Positions 45,285-57,260 of a stretch of 64,000 nucleotides of DNA are shown in pieces. The notes beneath the pieces are model-generated. The model did no database searches. It was not told where the DNA came from and was given only the letters and a program-made list of their open reading frames with translations. Position 1 is the first letter of the stretch. Each line of letters begins with the position of its first letter. The stretch covers positions 375,566,945 through 375,630,944 of the forward strand of contig CM053030.1 in the NCBI GenBank assembly GCA_028564925.1. The letters run 5' to 3'. The stretch is from Lithobates sylvaticus (Eukaryota; Chordata; Amphibia; Anura; Ranidae). The translations under genes were made by a program, and so were the position numbers.

Positions 45285-45764
45285 TGGGACAGGAAATAAG
45301 GAATGCCCATTTCCTGTGAACACACAGCAATACAACTTGAATGAATAATCCATTTTCTTCTAACTACCCAAAACAAAGAACAATATTTTGGTTCTAGAAC
45401 CACTTTAAGCTTAAAAATCTATTAAATCTTACAATTGCATGTTGCGGTAACTTGTGAAAACAACTGTATTATTCAAACAGTTGGTGATAGACAAGATAAT
45501 TTACCTTCCATCCTCCATTGAATTTGAGTTTTATCTGCTTTATTGATCACTTTAAAGTAAATTTTCATTCACTGTCATCGCAACCCACATACAAAAGATG
45601 TTGTTTTATTCTGCCTTTGAGCTAAAAGAAAACCAGTCCAGTTCAGCAGGGACTGACTGAATCGCGATCCATGTATGGACATTGTGGTTGTACAACCACC
45701 CTACTGGGTTCTCCCCACCCAATCAGCACAGTCGGCTATACCTGGCAGTGCTGATCAATATGTT

Positions 45765-46150
45765 CTAAGCTCAGAATACAATAGCTCTATGCATGAAGGT
45801 AAAAAAAAACCTTCTATGTGCAGCTGCCCCCTAGCCCCCCCAATACTTACCCGAGCCCCATCGAGATCCAGTGATGTGCAGGAGAGCCTTGGCTCTCCAA
45901 GGACTGTCCCTCCTCATTGGTCAAGATAGCAGCAGGAGCCATTGACTGTCAATAACAGCCAGTGAGCCAATGAGGAGAGAGAGGAGGCAGGGCTGAGCTG
46001 AGGCTTTGTGTGTGAATGGACACACAGAGCAGTGACTTAGGAGAGAGCCTGCTTGGGTTCCCACATTACAAGCTGCTTGCTCTGGGGGCAATCGGCAGAA
46101 CGGAGGGGCCAGGTGGGGCACCCAAGAAGAGAAGTATTGGGTTAGAACAT
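45765..46150 (-). mobile_element. GTTATACTTACCTCCTCTGTG-family copy, minus orientation, partial
   Basis: CCTTCTATGTGCAGCTGCCC, TACTTACCCGAGCCCCATCG and CCTCCTCATTGG match 36340-36445 in the same order. The right portion is GC-rich; the family's end near AACATG is at about 46150, where the next element starts. Confidence 0.6.
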
Positions 46151-46736
46151 GCTGAGGGAACACAGTTAACCCCTTGATCGCCCCTAGTGTTAAGCCCTTC
46201 CCTGCCAGTGCCATTTATACATTGATCAGTGGTCCCCAAAAAGTGTAATTTGGGGTCAGATTTGTCCGTTGCAATGTTGCAGTCCCGCTAAAAATTGCTG
46301 ATTGCCGCCATTACCAGTAAAAAACAATAAAAATATAAAAGTCCCTAAATCTATCCCATAGTTTGTAGACACGATAACTTTTGTGCAAACCAATCAATAT
46401 ATGCCTGTTGCGATTTTTATTTACCAAAAATATTAAGAAGAATATATATCGACCTAAACTAAATTTATTTTTATATATATATTTTTTGTGGGTATATATA
46501 TTACTGTTTCTTTTTTAAAAATTGTCGCTGTTTTTTTGTTTATAGCGCAAAAAATAAAAACTGCTGGTGACCAAATACCACAAAAAAAAAACTCTATTTG
46601 TGGGAAAAAAAGCACGTCAATTTTGTTTCGCTACAACTTCGCACAGCCGCGCAATTGTCAGTTAAAGCGACGCAGTACCCTACAACAAAAAATGACCTGG
46701 TCAGGAAGTGAGTAAATCCTTTAGGTCCTTAAGTGG
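46150..46736 (+). mobile_element. TTAA-family element, plus orientation, 5'-truncated
   Basis: GTTAACCCCTTGATCGCCCC at 46163 is the complement of the block at 24590 and 44950. The order continues through GATTGCCGCCATTACCAGTA, CAATCAATATATGC, TTTATAGCGCAAAAAATAAA to CCTTAAGTGG and TTAA (46737-46740). The GC-rich 5' part is missing. Confidence 0.78.
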
Positions 46737-46740
46737 TTAA

Positions 46741-48052
46741 TATGACTTTAGGGCTTCCTTCCAGGACACAATACTTTATAAGTTCTGATACTATCTGACA
46801 TAGGGCTTACACATAGGGTTTGATGTCCTGCTCTGAGAGGGTAACAAAGTTGCAGGAGAGTGCAGCAAAGGTAAGTTGGGTGAGCTTTGAAGAGACCTGA
46901 AAGGGAAATAAGACATGAGTATCTTTAAACACACTATTTGTGTTTAGTTTATCATTATAATACAGCTGTAGGTAGGGGTGGCTACCTACAGCTGATAACC
47001 ACAGATCATAACCATTCAGGTTCAATTTTTTTGGTTGTGCTTTACTTATCCTTTTATCACACTGACTGTCCACCAGGAAGGGTTTGTCTAGTTGCAAACA
47101 GACAATCAATAGACTCTCTGCAGTTTGTAATTACATAAAAGAACAAATACATACAGTGCTTCTGGTAGCCATATAGTTTGATGGTTTGTCTATGCTTTAG
47201 GTCAGATAAAAAAGTCCAAGAGAATATATACAAAAAAATAATATCGTGAACATGCAAAATCTGAATATTACTGATTTATTCAATGATCCAGGTCTTTTTT
47301 AACCTGTTTGTCTGGAACTAATGTAAGGTCACAGGCCCAGACCGGTAGCCTACGATTGGTGTAACTCATGCTAGTATATTTTATTTTAAGGCTTTAATGC
47401 AATATAAAACAGTGGTGCCAATACAAAACCATTATTCATGTCGCGGTAGCCAGATTTACTACTAGCCTGTCCACTTAAAAGGGAATGCCAGGTTATTTTT
47501 TTTCTTTATTTAGAATAAAAAAGTTGTTCCAACATATCCTTTCCCATCCTATAAGATGCATCCATATTTTTAATAAGAGGAAATATAGCTAAACATTGTG
47601 AAGATCTCAGAGGAGTGGGAACAGGAAAAAATCTCTACCTGCTCCATGAAAATGTACTGAATGGAAAGTGCTTATAAAGTACTATGGTAGAGATGTTATA
47701 CCACTTTGCTCCAAGTTACTCTAGCACTTGCTATTGGGGCTGCTAAACTACAACAAATATAACTAACATATGGTGGCCTAGTCCCAAACTAGCCAGATTT
47801 TTGGTTAATATTTTTGACCTCATCTCAACTATAATCAACACCTTTATTTCTCCTGCTAATCAGATTGCACTGTTCCATGGGACGGTTGAGTCCTAAAAAA
47901 AGACAGGCCAAAATAAATATCTTTTTGCTATTAGCTACATAACATTTAATTGCAAAGGCACTGAAACAGCCTACAGTTCACGTTGCTGAAGTTAAATCCA
48001 GAATGGATAACTTTATGGTGAATGAGAAGTTTTCCTGTGTTCTCGCAGACTC
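46741..48052. other. AT-rich intergenic DNA without recognised features
   Basis: No gene. A small inverted pair AGCTGTAGGTAGGGGTGGCT/CTACCTACAGCTG lies at 46963-46993. The rest looks unique. Confidence 0.4.
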
Positions 48053-48055
48053 TAA

Positions 48056-48474
48056 TGCCCCGTACACACGGTCGGACATTCCGACCACAAAATCCGTCAG
48101 ATTTTTTTCGACGAATTTTGTCCGAAACTTGTGTTGCACACACACAGTCGGACAAAGTTGTCGGAAAATCCGAACGTTTCGAACGAGGTGATGTATAAAA
48201 CGTACGACGGGACTACGTAGAGGCCAGTAGCCAATAGCTTTCGTCTCCAAATTTCTTCTGAGCATGCATGGCACTTTGGGCGTCAGAATTCTCTACACGC
48301 GATCGGAAAAAGTCTGATCGGATTTTGTTGTCGGAAAGTTTTAGATCCTGCTCTTAAATTTTTTACGTCGGAAATTCCAGCGGAAAAAGCCCGCTAGAGC
48401 CCACACACGGAATTTCCGACAACATAATCCGATCAGACTTTTTCCATCGGAATATCCAACCGTGTGTACGGGGC
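48056..48474. mobile_element. PIF/Harbinger-type MITE, copy 4 (about 419 bp)
   Basis: Left end TGCCCCGTACACACGGTCGG after TAA (48053-48055); the right end stops at GTGTACGGGGC and its TAA is lost. Internal blocks GACTACGTAGAGGCCAGTAG and TTCGTCTCCAAATTTCTTCT match copy 3 and share its orientation. Confidence 0.78.
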
Positions 48475-49786
48475 TGCTGAACCGACTCCAAAGCTGAAAT
48501 TGGTATAATCATTATAACTAATACAACTTGCTTATTATCTGACCCCAGCACATGAAGGCTTGGAAAAATACCTAAAGTGTATATTGCATGTCCGCATCTT
48601 GAATACCAGCCACAACCCCTTCTGCTGTGCACTTTTCTACACCCTCTTTTTCTCTTTTGTTGCTTACATCCATCATTCACAGAATTATCCTATAACAATT
48701 CTGCAACACATCGCTTAACTTATATCATACCATCATCCAACCACCATTAATGACACCAACTTATACTGGATGCCTTCATTGCCTAAGCCACCACTACTCA
48801 ATTACTCCTCTTAATGGAACATTGGTACTTATACTGAGTACAAGGGGTCTCTCTTCATCTTATTTATCACAATACTTTTTACACCTTCATGATATCACTG
48901 TTGTTTTTTATTTGCAAGATAGCTCTCGTTGGTATAACTTTCTTGTTACCTGTACTGTCAAAATCTTCAAATAAAAATCATTAAAACAGAAAAAAGGTTG
49001 TCTTCTGGGCATTTGCACACATTGTATCATTTTTTCCAAACATCATTGTAGACATTTGTCTGCTCCTGTTCCAGTATCTCTCCAAAGAAAAAGAACATCG
49101 CTGGGGCTATCCTAAGTTTTTCTTCAGGTTTGTGCACATATTCGGGAAAAGTAGTACTCCAATTACTAGAGAGGTGGGTTTTAGAAGTGCTATAACCAGA
49201 CTATGCTTGCTATCAAATTACAAAATAGTTTGTGCATACTGACTAAACAATATATATTTAACTAAATTAAGGTTCTTTAAAGCATATTTCAACTTTTGCA
49301 GTCAAATTTGATACAACCCCACTATAAGTTTGTTTTGTGTTTCCATTCACACAGCATGTCTTTTCTAAAAATATTTCTTACCTTTTGGATGTTTCTTAGA
49401 AGAAGGTGTAATGGCTGAGTGCAAGATTTTTCGAAAAATGTTAGAGTAAGCCTGTCCCAAGTCTGTCCTCATTCTTTTACAATGCAAGAAGCCCAGCCTC
49501 TACACCTTTAACCCTTTGTCAGGACATCCATTGTTCAAATCTAGTTACAATTGATAATGAAGATTTGTCTACAAAGTACAGACAGAGTTAATTATGGCAA
49601 ACACAGCTGCCCAGCCTCCTCATAAACAAAGAAAATGTCCAAGGATTTTTCCTTGCTGGAATAGAGCATCTAAAAAAGAGGTAAGCTGCATTTTTTTAGT
49701 CATGCTATGTGAATGGGGACATGTAACAAATATGAAGTAGGTGTTATCTCATTGTGGCTTCAAAAGTTGAACTGCAGATAATTGAA
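48475..49786. other. Intergenic DNA without recognised features
   Basis: No gene or repeat signature. CTTCAAATAAAAATCATTAA at 48965 looks like a retroelement-type tail or polyadenylation site but is unsupported by any upstream frame. Confidence 0.35.
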
Positions 49787-51027
49787 CTTGTTAGCAGTCC
49801 CAGACTGGCCATAGGGCAAACAGGGCACTTGCCCGGTGGGCCAGGGCCGCTGGGTCGCAAGTCCTTGGAGGGCCCAAGGCAGTTGGGCTGCTCTTTTGAG
49901 CCCATACCGTTCTCCCAGACTCTCCATGGCCACCCTGCACCAAACGGACAAGATAGAGGAGACACCTTTGGCCTCTCCGCGGCCCCATGGCCACCAGTGT
50001 AGTTCAGCCGTTGACGCCAGGCGGGCCTGACCATGAATGGGGGAGGAGTTAGAGGAGACCCCTTCGGTCTCTCCATGGCAGCCAGTATAGTTAAGCCGTT
50101 GGCATCGGAAGGCGTGACCATGAAGGGGGAGGAGCTAGAGGAGACACCTGCCGCAGACACCACAGAGCTGGATCAGAGAGAGCATGAGTGCCCTGTAACC
50201 TGGATAGGAGGGGCAGTGGGGGTTTGCTGCATATAGTACAATCATTCTCCATGTTCTCCTGCAGCCTGCGAGAGGGGGAGGAGGAGAAGAAGACAATCAG
50301 AGGCTGCAGGAGAAAAATGATTCTTCTATATGCAGCCACCCCCACCACTTCTCTTATCCTGCACCTCCCCCGTGCTCCCCCATGCTCTCCAGTCCCCCAG
50401 TGCTCTCTGCCTCCTCCCAAGCTCTCCACCCCCAGTGCTCTTTGCATCCCCCCATGCTCTCCATCCCTCAGTGCTCTCCACCTCCCCCCAGCGCAGTCCG
50501 CCTTCCCCTTACCCTCTACCTCTTCCCCTTGCTCCCCACCTCCCCCCTAGTGCGCTCCAGCATCCCAAGTGCTCTCTGCCTCCCCCCGTGCTGTCCACCT
50601 CCCCCGTACTCTCCAGCCCCCCAATGCTGTCCACCTCCCCCGGTGCTCTTTGCCCCCGTGCTCTCCACCTCCCCTTTGTGCTTTCCTGCCCCCTTGGGCT
50701 CTATGCCCCAACCCTGGTTCTTGCTTCTCCCTGTGCTCTCCGACCCCCCAAGTGCACTCCAGACCCCTCGTGCTCTCCAGCCCCCCCCCTCTGCTTTCCT
50801 CTTCCCCGGTGTTCTCTGCCTCTCCCCTGTGCTCTCTGCCCCCCCATGCTCCCCGTCTCCCCCAGGGATCTCTGTCCCTTCCAGCTTTTTCCCTGTGCTC
50901 TCCAGCCCCCCTCGTCCCCCGCACCTCTCCCGGGGGATCCGTCAGGACAAAGAGTGGAAAAGGGGACGGTTAACATGTCATGGGCTGCTTAGTCTATTTT
51001 TTTTCCCAGTCCGGGCCTGCTTGTTAG
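49787..51027. mobile_element. hAT-type element (49795-51019) with 8-bp target duplication
   Basis: CAGTCCCAGACTGG at the left and, reverse complemented, CAGGCCCGGACTGG at the right are hAT-like terminal repeats. CTTGTTAG flanks both sides exactly (49787-49794 and 51020-51027). Inside are a GAGGAGACACC(T/C) region with two direct copies (49960 and 50060), a hairpin TTCTCCTGCAGCCTGCGAGA/TGCAGGAGAAAAATGATT and a pyrimidine-rich minisatellite. No transposase is recognisable. Confidence 0.85.
50345..50935 (+). repeat. Pyrimidine-rich minisatellite in the hAT-type element
   Basis: Dozens of 12-25 base variants of CCCCC(A/G)TGCTCTCC(A/G)CCT form a strand strongly biased to C and T. It gives long Pro/Ser/Leu-rich open frames of up to 282 codons on this strand, all without family resemblance. 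Such asymmetry could allow unusual structures such as triplexes; that is inference. Confidence 0.88.
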
Positions 51028-51363
51028 TATATAAATTTGGCAGCGACTATTGTTTGGTGTGTAAAGGTGTGGGTTCCTGGGATTTCCTCCTTATCTTGGC
51101 TTCACTACCCCTTCCCACCTCCCCACTTGTTCCAGGATCAAGTAAAAGGTTCTGGGGCTTGCACCTTTACACATCAGTCAGCAAAAGCAGCTTCTATATT
51201 TCCATGATAACAGATTTTGTTTATTCTTAGTGGCATATTATTTAGTCAAATGTATTGCTGCTACAGAAAAATGACTTCTGATTGTAAAAGGTTACAGAAC
51301 TCTTCACACTGTTATATGTCTTATTGTTTAAGCCATCATCTTGCAATGCAAAGATTTTATACA

Positions 51364-51519
51364 ATTTTCCTCTGCTTATATTCTTAACATACAAAGTATA
51401 GTTTAAAAACGTGGTTAGAGGGCTTTATATGAATGGTTTTATAAGCATTCATAAAAAAACCTCTAACCATGTTTTTAAATTATACTTTGTATGTTAAGAA
51501 TATAAGCAGAGGAAAATTC
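51364..51519. repeat. Inverted repeat with 58-bp arms
   Basis: TTTTCCTCTGCTTATATTCT to GTGGTTAGAGG (51364-51421) is the near-exact complement of 51461-51519. The 40-base spacer folds again (TTATATGAATGG/CATTCATAAA). It looks like a young foldback; no longer ends or duplication are visible. Confidence 0.75.
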
Positions 51520-51727
51520 TCTACATTGACTACAATAGAGCAGTCGGTACTATTATTATCAAGTCTTCATTCATTAGATCAAAATAAATGAGAAATTATG
51601 TAAAGTATTAAGCTATTATACTATGATACCCATGAGGGTAGGACAAGAACACTAAATTAGTGCTCCAGTACCAGTGCTCCACACTACATGACATTAAATG
51701 GGATCAAATTCTAGAAACAAAGAACAC

Positions 51728-51775
51728 TGGGGGAGATTTACTAAAACTGGAGAGTGCAAAATCTGGTGCAAAGAA
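51728..51775 (+). mobile_element. Fragment of the TTTACTAAAACTGGAG MITE
   Basis: GGAGATTTACTAAAACTGGA followed by GAGTGCAAAATCTGGTGCA is the left end of the family at 17494, 42902 and 55836. It stops where the next repeat begins. Confidence 0.75.
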
Positions 51776-52112
51776 AGGGGGGTGCGCATGCACTGTAGAC
51801 AGCGGCGCGCAGGCGCACTGAGCATGCCGCTGCTAACGGCAAAGATGCCGATGGTGTGCGGCTCCCGCACGCATGCACAGGGGTGACATCATCGCGGCTA
51901 CGGCCAGTCACAGCACCGGAGCCGCGATACCCGGAAGTCACTCCGGATAGATCATGGCGGCATCGGATGAGAACAACGAGGGTCGCTTCGGGGGCTTCCA
52001 TCTCAGGTAAGTTATTCATAATGAGCTAGTATGCTATACATACTAGCTAATTATGCCTTTGCCTTGCATGGTCTATTTTTTTTATTTATTTTTTTTACTT
52101 TACTTCCTCTTT
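51776..52112 (+). mobile_element. Right part of the AGGAAGTAAAG-end MITE
   Basis: Shares ACCGGAGCCGCG, GACATCATCGC-like and TTTACTTCCTCTTTAA end with 28905-29353. GC-rich, with an ATGGCGGCATCGGATGAGAA stretch and CTCAGGTAAGTTA after it that mimic a first exon; the copies show this belongs to the repeat. Confidence 0.6.
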
Positions 52113-52194
52113 AATTTATCAGAAAGAAAAGCTTTAGATTACTATGGCCATGTGTATGATATAGACGTACGTTTCTCAACTGTATTTATTTAAC

Positions 52195-53130
52195 ATTTTT
52201 AAGGACAGCTTACTGACTGGAATGGTGCCAGCTAATTGGAAAAAAGCAAACATGGTACCAATGTTAAACATAAGGCTGAGATATTTACCTGGAAACTACA
52301 GACCAGTAAGTCTCACATCAATAGTATAAAAACTTTTGAAGGGGATGATAGGGGCCCACACCCAAGAATTTGTTGATGATAATAGTATCATTAGTAGTAA
52401 CCAGCATGGTTTTATAAAAAATTGTTCCACTCAGGCCAACCTGTTAACATTCTGAGAGGCGGTACATTGTAATTTAGATAGAAGGAGGCCTGTGAACATT
52501 TTATACAGTAGCCCATAAAGGCTTAATCTACAATTTGAGGTATGTTGGCATTGACAATCGTGTATGTACAATAGTGTATGTACCTGAATAGAAAACCGGT
52601 TACAGGAGCACATCCAGAAGGAGGTGATAAATTATATTCAGGTTGGTATAAATAGTTCAATCTCAGTGTTTGCTGATGATACAAACCTAAGCAAGGCAAA
52701 AACTTCACAACAAGATATAGCAGCTTTGCAAAAAGACCTTGATAAAATAAAAGGATGGGCAACTTCATGGCACAGGAGGTTTAATATTGAAAAATGTACA
52801 GTAATGCAAAAATATTAATGCAAGCTACTCGCTAGGAGGAGAACCTGTGGGGGAATTAAGGATAGAAAAGAATCTGGGGTCTTAAGAGATCACAGACTCA
52901 TGCAATGGCAAGCTACAGTAAGCAAAGCCAGCAAACTAGTAGCATGCATTAAAAGGGTAGTTACTCAAGAGATAAAAAAGATAAGTCCACTATATACCAC
53001 AATACAAAACTCGTGCCGTCCAGTTTTGATCACCAGTCCACAGTGTGAATCAGTATGCATGTAATTGTTGGGTCCAGAAAGGAGAAGATGCACATGATCT
53101 GTCCTTACACATACCAATTAACCTGCCTGA
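52195..53130 (+). mobile_element. CR1-like LINE reverse transcriptase relic
   Basis: Plus-strand pieces spell a non-LTR reverse transcriptase in order: NWKKANMVPM, PGNYRPVSLTS (about 52288), HGFIKNCSTQANLL (about 52407), SSISVFADDTNLSKA (about 52652, with the catalytic FADD) and LDKIKGWATSWHRRFNIEKC up to 52818. Further right are EIKKISPLY and SCRPVLI-like remnants. Several stops and frame changes break it. The endonuclease part is absent. The order fits the CR1/Rex group. The longest intact piece is 52624-52818. Confidence 0.82.
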
Positions 53131-53202
53131 CAGGTATAAATGAGACTTGAGGCCAATAATGTTGATAGGTCAGTGATGTTTACCTACTGAGCCTTATAGG
53201 GG

Positions 53203-53527
53203 TTGCTAGGGGCAAATAGGCTGTTCCCTTTGCAAGGGAAGTTGCGCTTTGCAAGGGAATGGTCCCCAGGGCTTGGTGAATTTGGTGACGCTCTGCTGAC
53301 TTCTATCATTGTTATAAAGAGGAACTGCACCAGCCACTCTAATCTTATTAAACAACCACATTTACTTCTATCATTCAATTACATGCAAGCAAAAATGCAG
53401 TTTTTTAAATTTTAATTGCACATGGTTGGCTATTCTTCCAAAGTGAAATTCCACCACATTTACTATGCTCTGATGACAATTCCCTTACAAAGTGATCAGC
53501 CTATTTTCCATTAGTAAATCAACCCCC
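53203..53527. mobile_element. Palindromic MITE, TTTACTAAAGGCAAATAG family, long copy
   Basis: GGGGCAAATAGGCTGTTCCC at the left and AGCCTATTTTCCATTAGTAA at the right, with AATCAACCCCC beyond. It has the TTCCCTTACAAAG/CTTTGCAAGGGAA inverted pair of the family. Longer than other copies because of sequence around 53300-53370. Confidence 0.7.
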
Positions 53528-55507
53528 TATAGGCCAACATCAGAACTTCCCAATTTAGTTTTTAACTAAAGTTTCATTACATGAAACTTACCTAAAGTAG
53601 CAACTTGAAAGAACTGTACTCTCAGGCGCATGTATATACTGTAAATAAACACATATGAATGCTCCAAAAGCCCCAATAACCAAGGTAATCTATGCAACTC
53701 TTAAATTCAGCAGGAAAAAATCAAGAACTGAACCTCCTCTGCTCCTGCAATATACCATTAGTCCTTTAATGTGACAAATGTCACCAATAATAAATTGAAA
53801 CCTGCAGAAAGTAGGGGCAGAAGGTCCAGACACCTGCATGTGTGTGACGTTTATTCATACTGTCAGTTTTGATAGTTTCACACAATGCACATTTTAAAAT
53901 GTTTTAAATTGATTCTATAAATAAATAATTAAATAGGGAAATGTGTTTTTTTTACATATTAATTTCATTTAATCTTTTTATGTAATGGTGTAAATGACTT
54001 CTTCTAACATACTGAATTTACACTGACATTATTAGAGTATCCTGACCAAGTAATGCAAATTGAACAGTAAACAATTACTTGCACATGTGTGCTTTACCCT
54101 GTTCTCCACAGCCTCTCTATTCAGTTGCCAGGAGAGAAGAACTAGATACTTTCAATGCTGGTGCTCATATGGGGCAGGGGGAGAGCATTTTGTGTAAGCT
54201 TTTATTACGATGTTTATTGGGCACATTCCACTGACTTGTCGATTTCACATGAGATTTCAATTTGCAAAAAAAAAAAAAAAATGCAAAACTTTCAGAACCC
54301 CTTCAACCCTTCCCCATACATAAAAACATGTTCAAAATGTTATATGTTACCAAATGAAAGCAACTCTACATTAGATCTTACAGATTAAATGCTTGAAGAG
54401 GTATTGATGCAATTTTGACTTTTCTTAAAAATAATTTGTCACTAGCACAGAAAAGATTTGGGTCTGACCTCATTTCCTGCATAATTATTTGGGCCAGTGA
54501 CACATACAGCATTAAAACCAGAGGATCAACGAAACAGTCAGGCAGCTAGCATTTTCAGAAAAAGATCAGCCACTGTGTTTCTGTTAGCACAGGTTTCCCC
54601 TAAAGATTATGCATGATATATGCATCATACTATCAAAGCATATTCAAAATAACATTTCTTTTTTTTCAGTTTTGGATAGAATAGGACACATCTGTTTGGT
54701 TTTACTATTGTCTATATCACAGCTGGAGAAATTCACCCTCTCTATTTGTCTTGTTGACCATTGTTACTGGAATAGAAAGTAATGGGAAATCCAACACTTT
54801 AAAGTTCACACTGAAACAGAAAGTGAGGGAAAATCACCCAATAGGGACAGCTGTCTAATTTTATTGTGTGTTTTGGACAGGAAATTAAGAACAATTTCAC
54901 AAATGGGACATAAAGAAATCAGAAAAGAATTCTAATATTACCCTACTCTAAAAAAAAAAATGAAGTTTTGGCCCAAGATACAATTTAAATAAAGTTATTC
55001 TGAGAATTGTAATATGCCTGAAATGCATTATTATTCAAATAACACAATTAAAATGTTTACTCTTAGTACAAGTAAATAGAGTCTCCCAGCAACCTTGATT
55101 ATGATAGTCTTTTCAATTATACTGTTGTTAATAAATATCTAGTACAAACAAATAACAAATGCAATACCAGCACAACAATTCAAAAGACCACTAATGTGAA
55201 GAAAATAGTTGCCCTGAATAAAATGCATTTTATATACTATCAGGCTTGAAGCTGAATGCCAGGATATATATTTTAGTTTTCTTGCATTGGGCCAGTTTGG
55301 CTTATTGTATGCTTATCTGTGTCCAAAGGGCCACTGGGTATGCTGTAAATCTCTGTAGTAGTTTGTGCAACATACAGTGTGAGCCGTGATCTTCCAATGT
55401 CTGTGCTAATGGCTTCCCTTCTGCACAGACAGTTGACAAACTTCACTTGTCACCTCAGTCATTCACAGATTGGCTTGCGTTGTATTGTACCAGATAATAC
55501 AAGGTGT
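53528..55507. other. AT-rich intergenic DNA without recognised features
   Basis: Long unique-looking tract with no gene or terminal repeats; an A-run at 54266-54281 and another near 54950. Composition is similar to other unique tracts in the window. Confidence 0.4.
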
Positions 55508-55800
55508 TCTCGGATTGGAGAAGATGGGGAGAAGGGCTTGTGACCTCATGTTCTCCATCTCATTCAATAAAAAAATGCCATGTATTTATTGAAAAAAAAA
55601 ATGTATGGTGTTCTATGAAAGGTGGGGGTCCTGAGTGTGCACTTCGCTTTTGCACACTGACCACAAGGGGTTGCTTGCTTCTGCCCCTCCAGCTATCATA
55701 GAATCCATATATTTTTTTTCATACTTTTTTTATTCTCTGGCTGAATGAGATGGAGATTGTGAGGTCACTACATTCCTTTCCACGTCATCCAATCTGAGAA
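55508..55800. mobile_element. Foldback MITE with GTGACCTCA arms
   Basis: The left arm 55512-55567 (GATTGGAGAAGATGGGG, GTGACCTCATG, CTCCATCTCATTCA) is complementary to 55738-55797. The interior includes TGAGTGTGCACTTCGCTTTT. Probably related to the CCAATCA hairpins at 28555 and 59200. Confidence 0.65.
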
Positions 55801-55835
55801 AGCCTAGTATTCACTGCAAAAAAAAAAAAAACACA

Positions 55836-56016
55836 ATGGGGTTTATTTACTAAAGCTGGAGAGTGCAAAATATGTCTCACTTCTGCAGATAAACCAATCA
55901 ACTTCTAACCTCAGCTTGTTCAATTAAGCTTTGGCAATAATACCTGGAAGCTGATTGGTTTCTATGCAGAAGAAATACTGATTTTGCACTCTCTATTTTT
56001 AGTAAATAAACCCCAA
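55836..56016. mobile_element. Short palindromic MITE, TTTACTAAAACTGGAG family
   Basis: GGGGTTTATTTACTAAAGCT and its complement TTTTTAGTAAATAAACCCC are the ends; CAATTAAGCTTTGGCAATAA is the centre. ATG-like flanks on both sides are too short to call a duplication. Confidence 0.8.
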
Positions 56017-57059
56017 TGCGTTCTATTAAATATGTTCTATGAACAGAGGAGGTGCTAACTGAGTGACACCCTGTGGTCAGTTTGTAGAATGGAAGCTGCT
56101 TGCACAGAATCAGGGAGATCATGCTTCTTACTGTATGCAGCATGAACTACTACATTGATTTATATCATCCCCAGATATCAGATATGCACACTTACATTGA
56201 GCCAAGATGACCCAATGTAAGAATACAAAAAATATAATTCCTAGAGTTCAGCTTTAATATTGTTCAAAGAATATCTCTCCACTTTAAAGAGAAATTATAA
56301 TGGTTTTAGGGTCACGTAGTTTTAATATATTTGTATGTACCATTTACTAAAATAATTTTTTTTTCGCTCTGAGACAGAGCTAAATGTAGGATGTTTTAAG
56401 CTGGCCATAGATTGATCGGCCGAGATTTGATCCATGTATGGGCAGGCTGGTTGTTCTGAAGTTAATCCATCAATCAACTTCAAATGATCCTAAAGTCTCC
56501 TTTTTTTAATTTAAAAGTAACGAACATGTTATACTTACCTGCTCATCAGGAAGCCTGATGAGGTCAGACGACGAAACTTACGTTGAGTATTATTCCGATC
56601 ACGTCAATTCTGGGTCCCAGGCTTCCAGTTTCTGTTAATTGGCAGTGGAATGCATGCCGGCTCTTGAGCACAAGCAGAGCACCACCATCTCCTAAATTAT
56701 TTTATGGTATTATGCAGGTGTTCCTAGTGCCGGGCCAAGAAACTCCACAATGTAAGCAGCTTTTAAACTGTTTTGTACTTATGATTTATTAAATGGTATT
56801 AAGCTATATTGGTTCCCGTTTTCTTGTATTATGTGGTACCATGGTGGAGAGGAAAAGGGATATGTAAAACCCCTGAGAGGTGGCAGAAGAAATTAAAGGA
56901 GATATACAAACACAGGCAAAATCTGACCCTCTTTTTAGTTAAGGGGTCATTGGTATCTGGTGAGTGTACATCCAACTGAGCACTATTGAGTGAATAAACA
57001 TTAATCTGGTGATGGTTTTCTACAACTTACCATATGGAAGACTGATTCCACTGATTTAG
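56017..57059. other. Intergenic DNA with a short repeat fragment at 56515
   Basis: AACATGTTATACTTACCTGC at 56523 is a fragment of the GTTATACTTACCTCCTCTGTG family. Otherwise unique; no gene found. Confidence 0.4.
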
Positions 57060-57260
57060 GCCCCTTTCACACTTATACGAGTTGTCCCACGATTTGGGAC
57101 TGCAAAGTAGCATGACAAGTCGTTCCCCATGATTTCCAATGACAGCCATTCATATTAATACGACTTCAAGTCGTTCCGACTTCAAAGTAGTCCCTGCACT
57201 ACTTTGGTCCGATTTTAATGCCACTTACACAGGCATTCCTTGAAATCGCGGCCGCAAACA
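57057..57260. repeat. Partial MITE, GGCCCCTTTCACACTT family
   Basis: TAGGCCCCTTTCACACTTAT at the left resembles a frequent frog MITE end; the body contains ACGACTTCAAGTCGTTCCGA palindromes. The right end is not visible. Confidence 0.5.

Noticed and set aside
50330-51230. Long proline-rich open frames (up to 282 codons)
   Set aside because: They arise from a C/T-biased minisatellite inside a hAT-type element; all three frames and the complement are open and none resembles a protein family.
51950-52012. ATGGCGGCATCGG... with CAG/GTAAGT, like a CpG-rich first exon
   Set aside because: The segment belongs to a MITE family whose other copy at 28905-29353 has the same layout without a frame.
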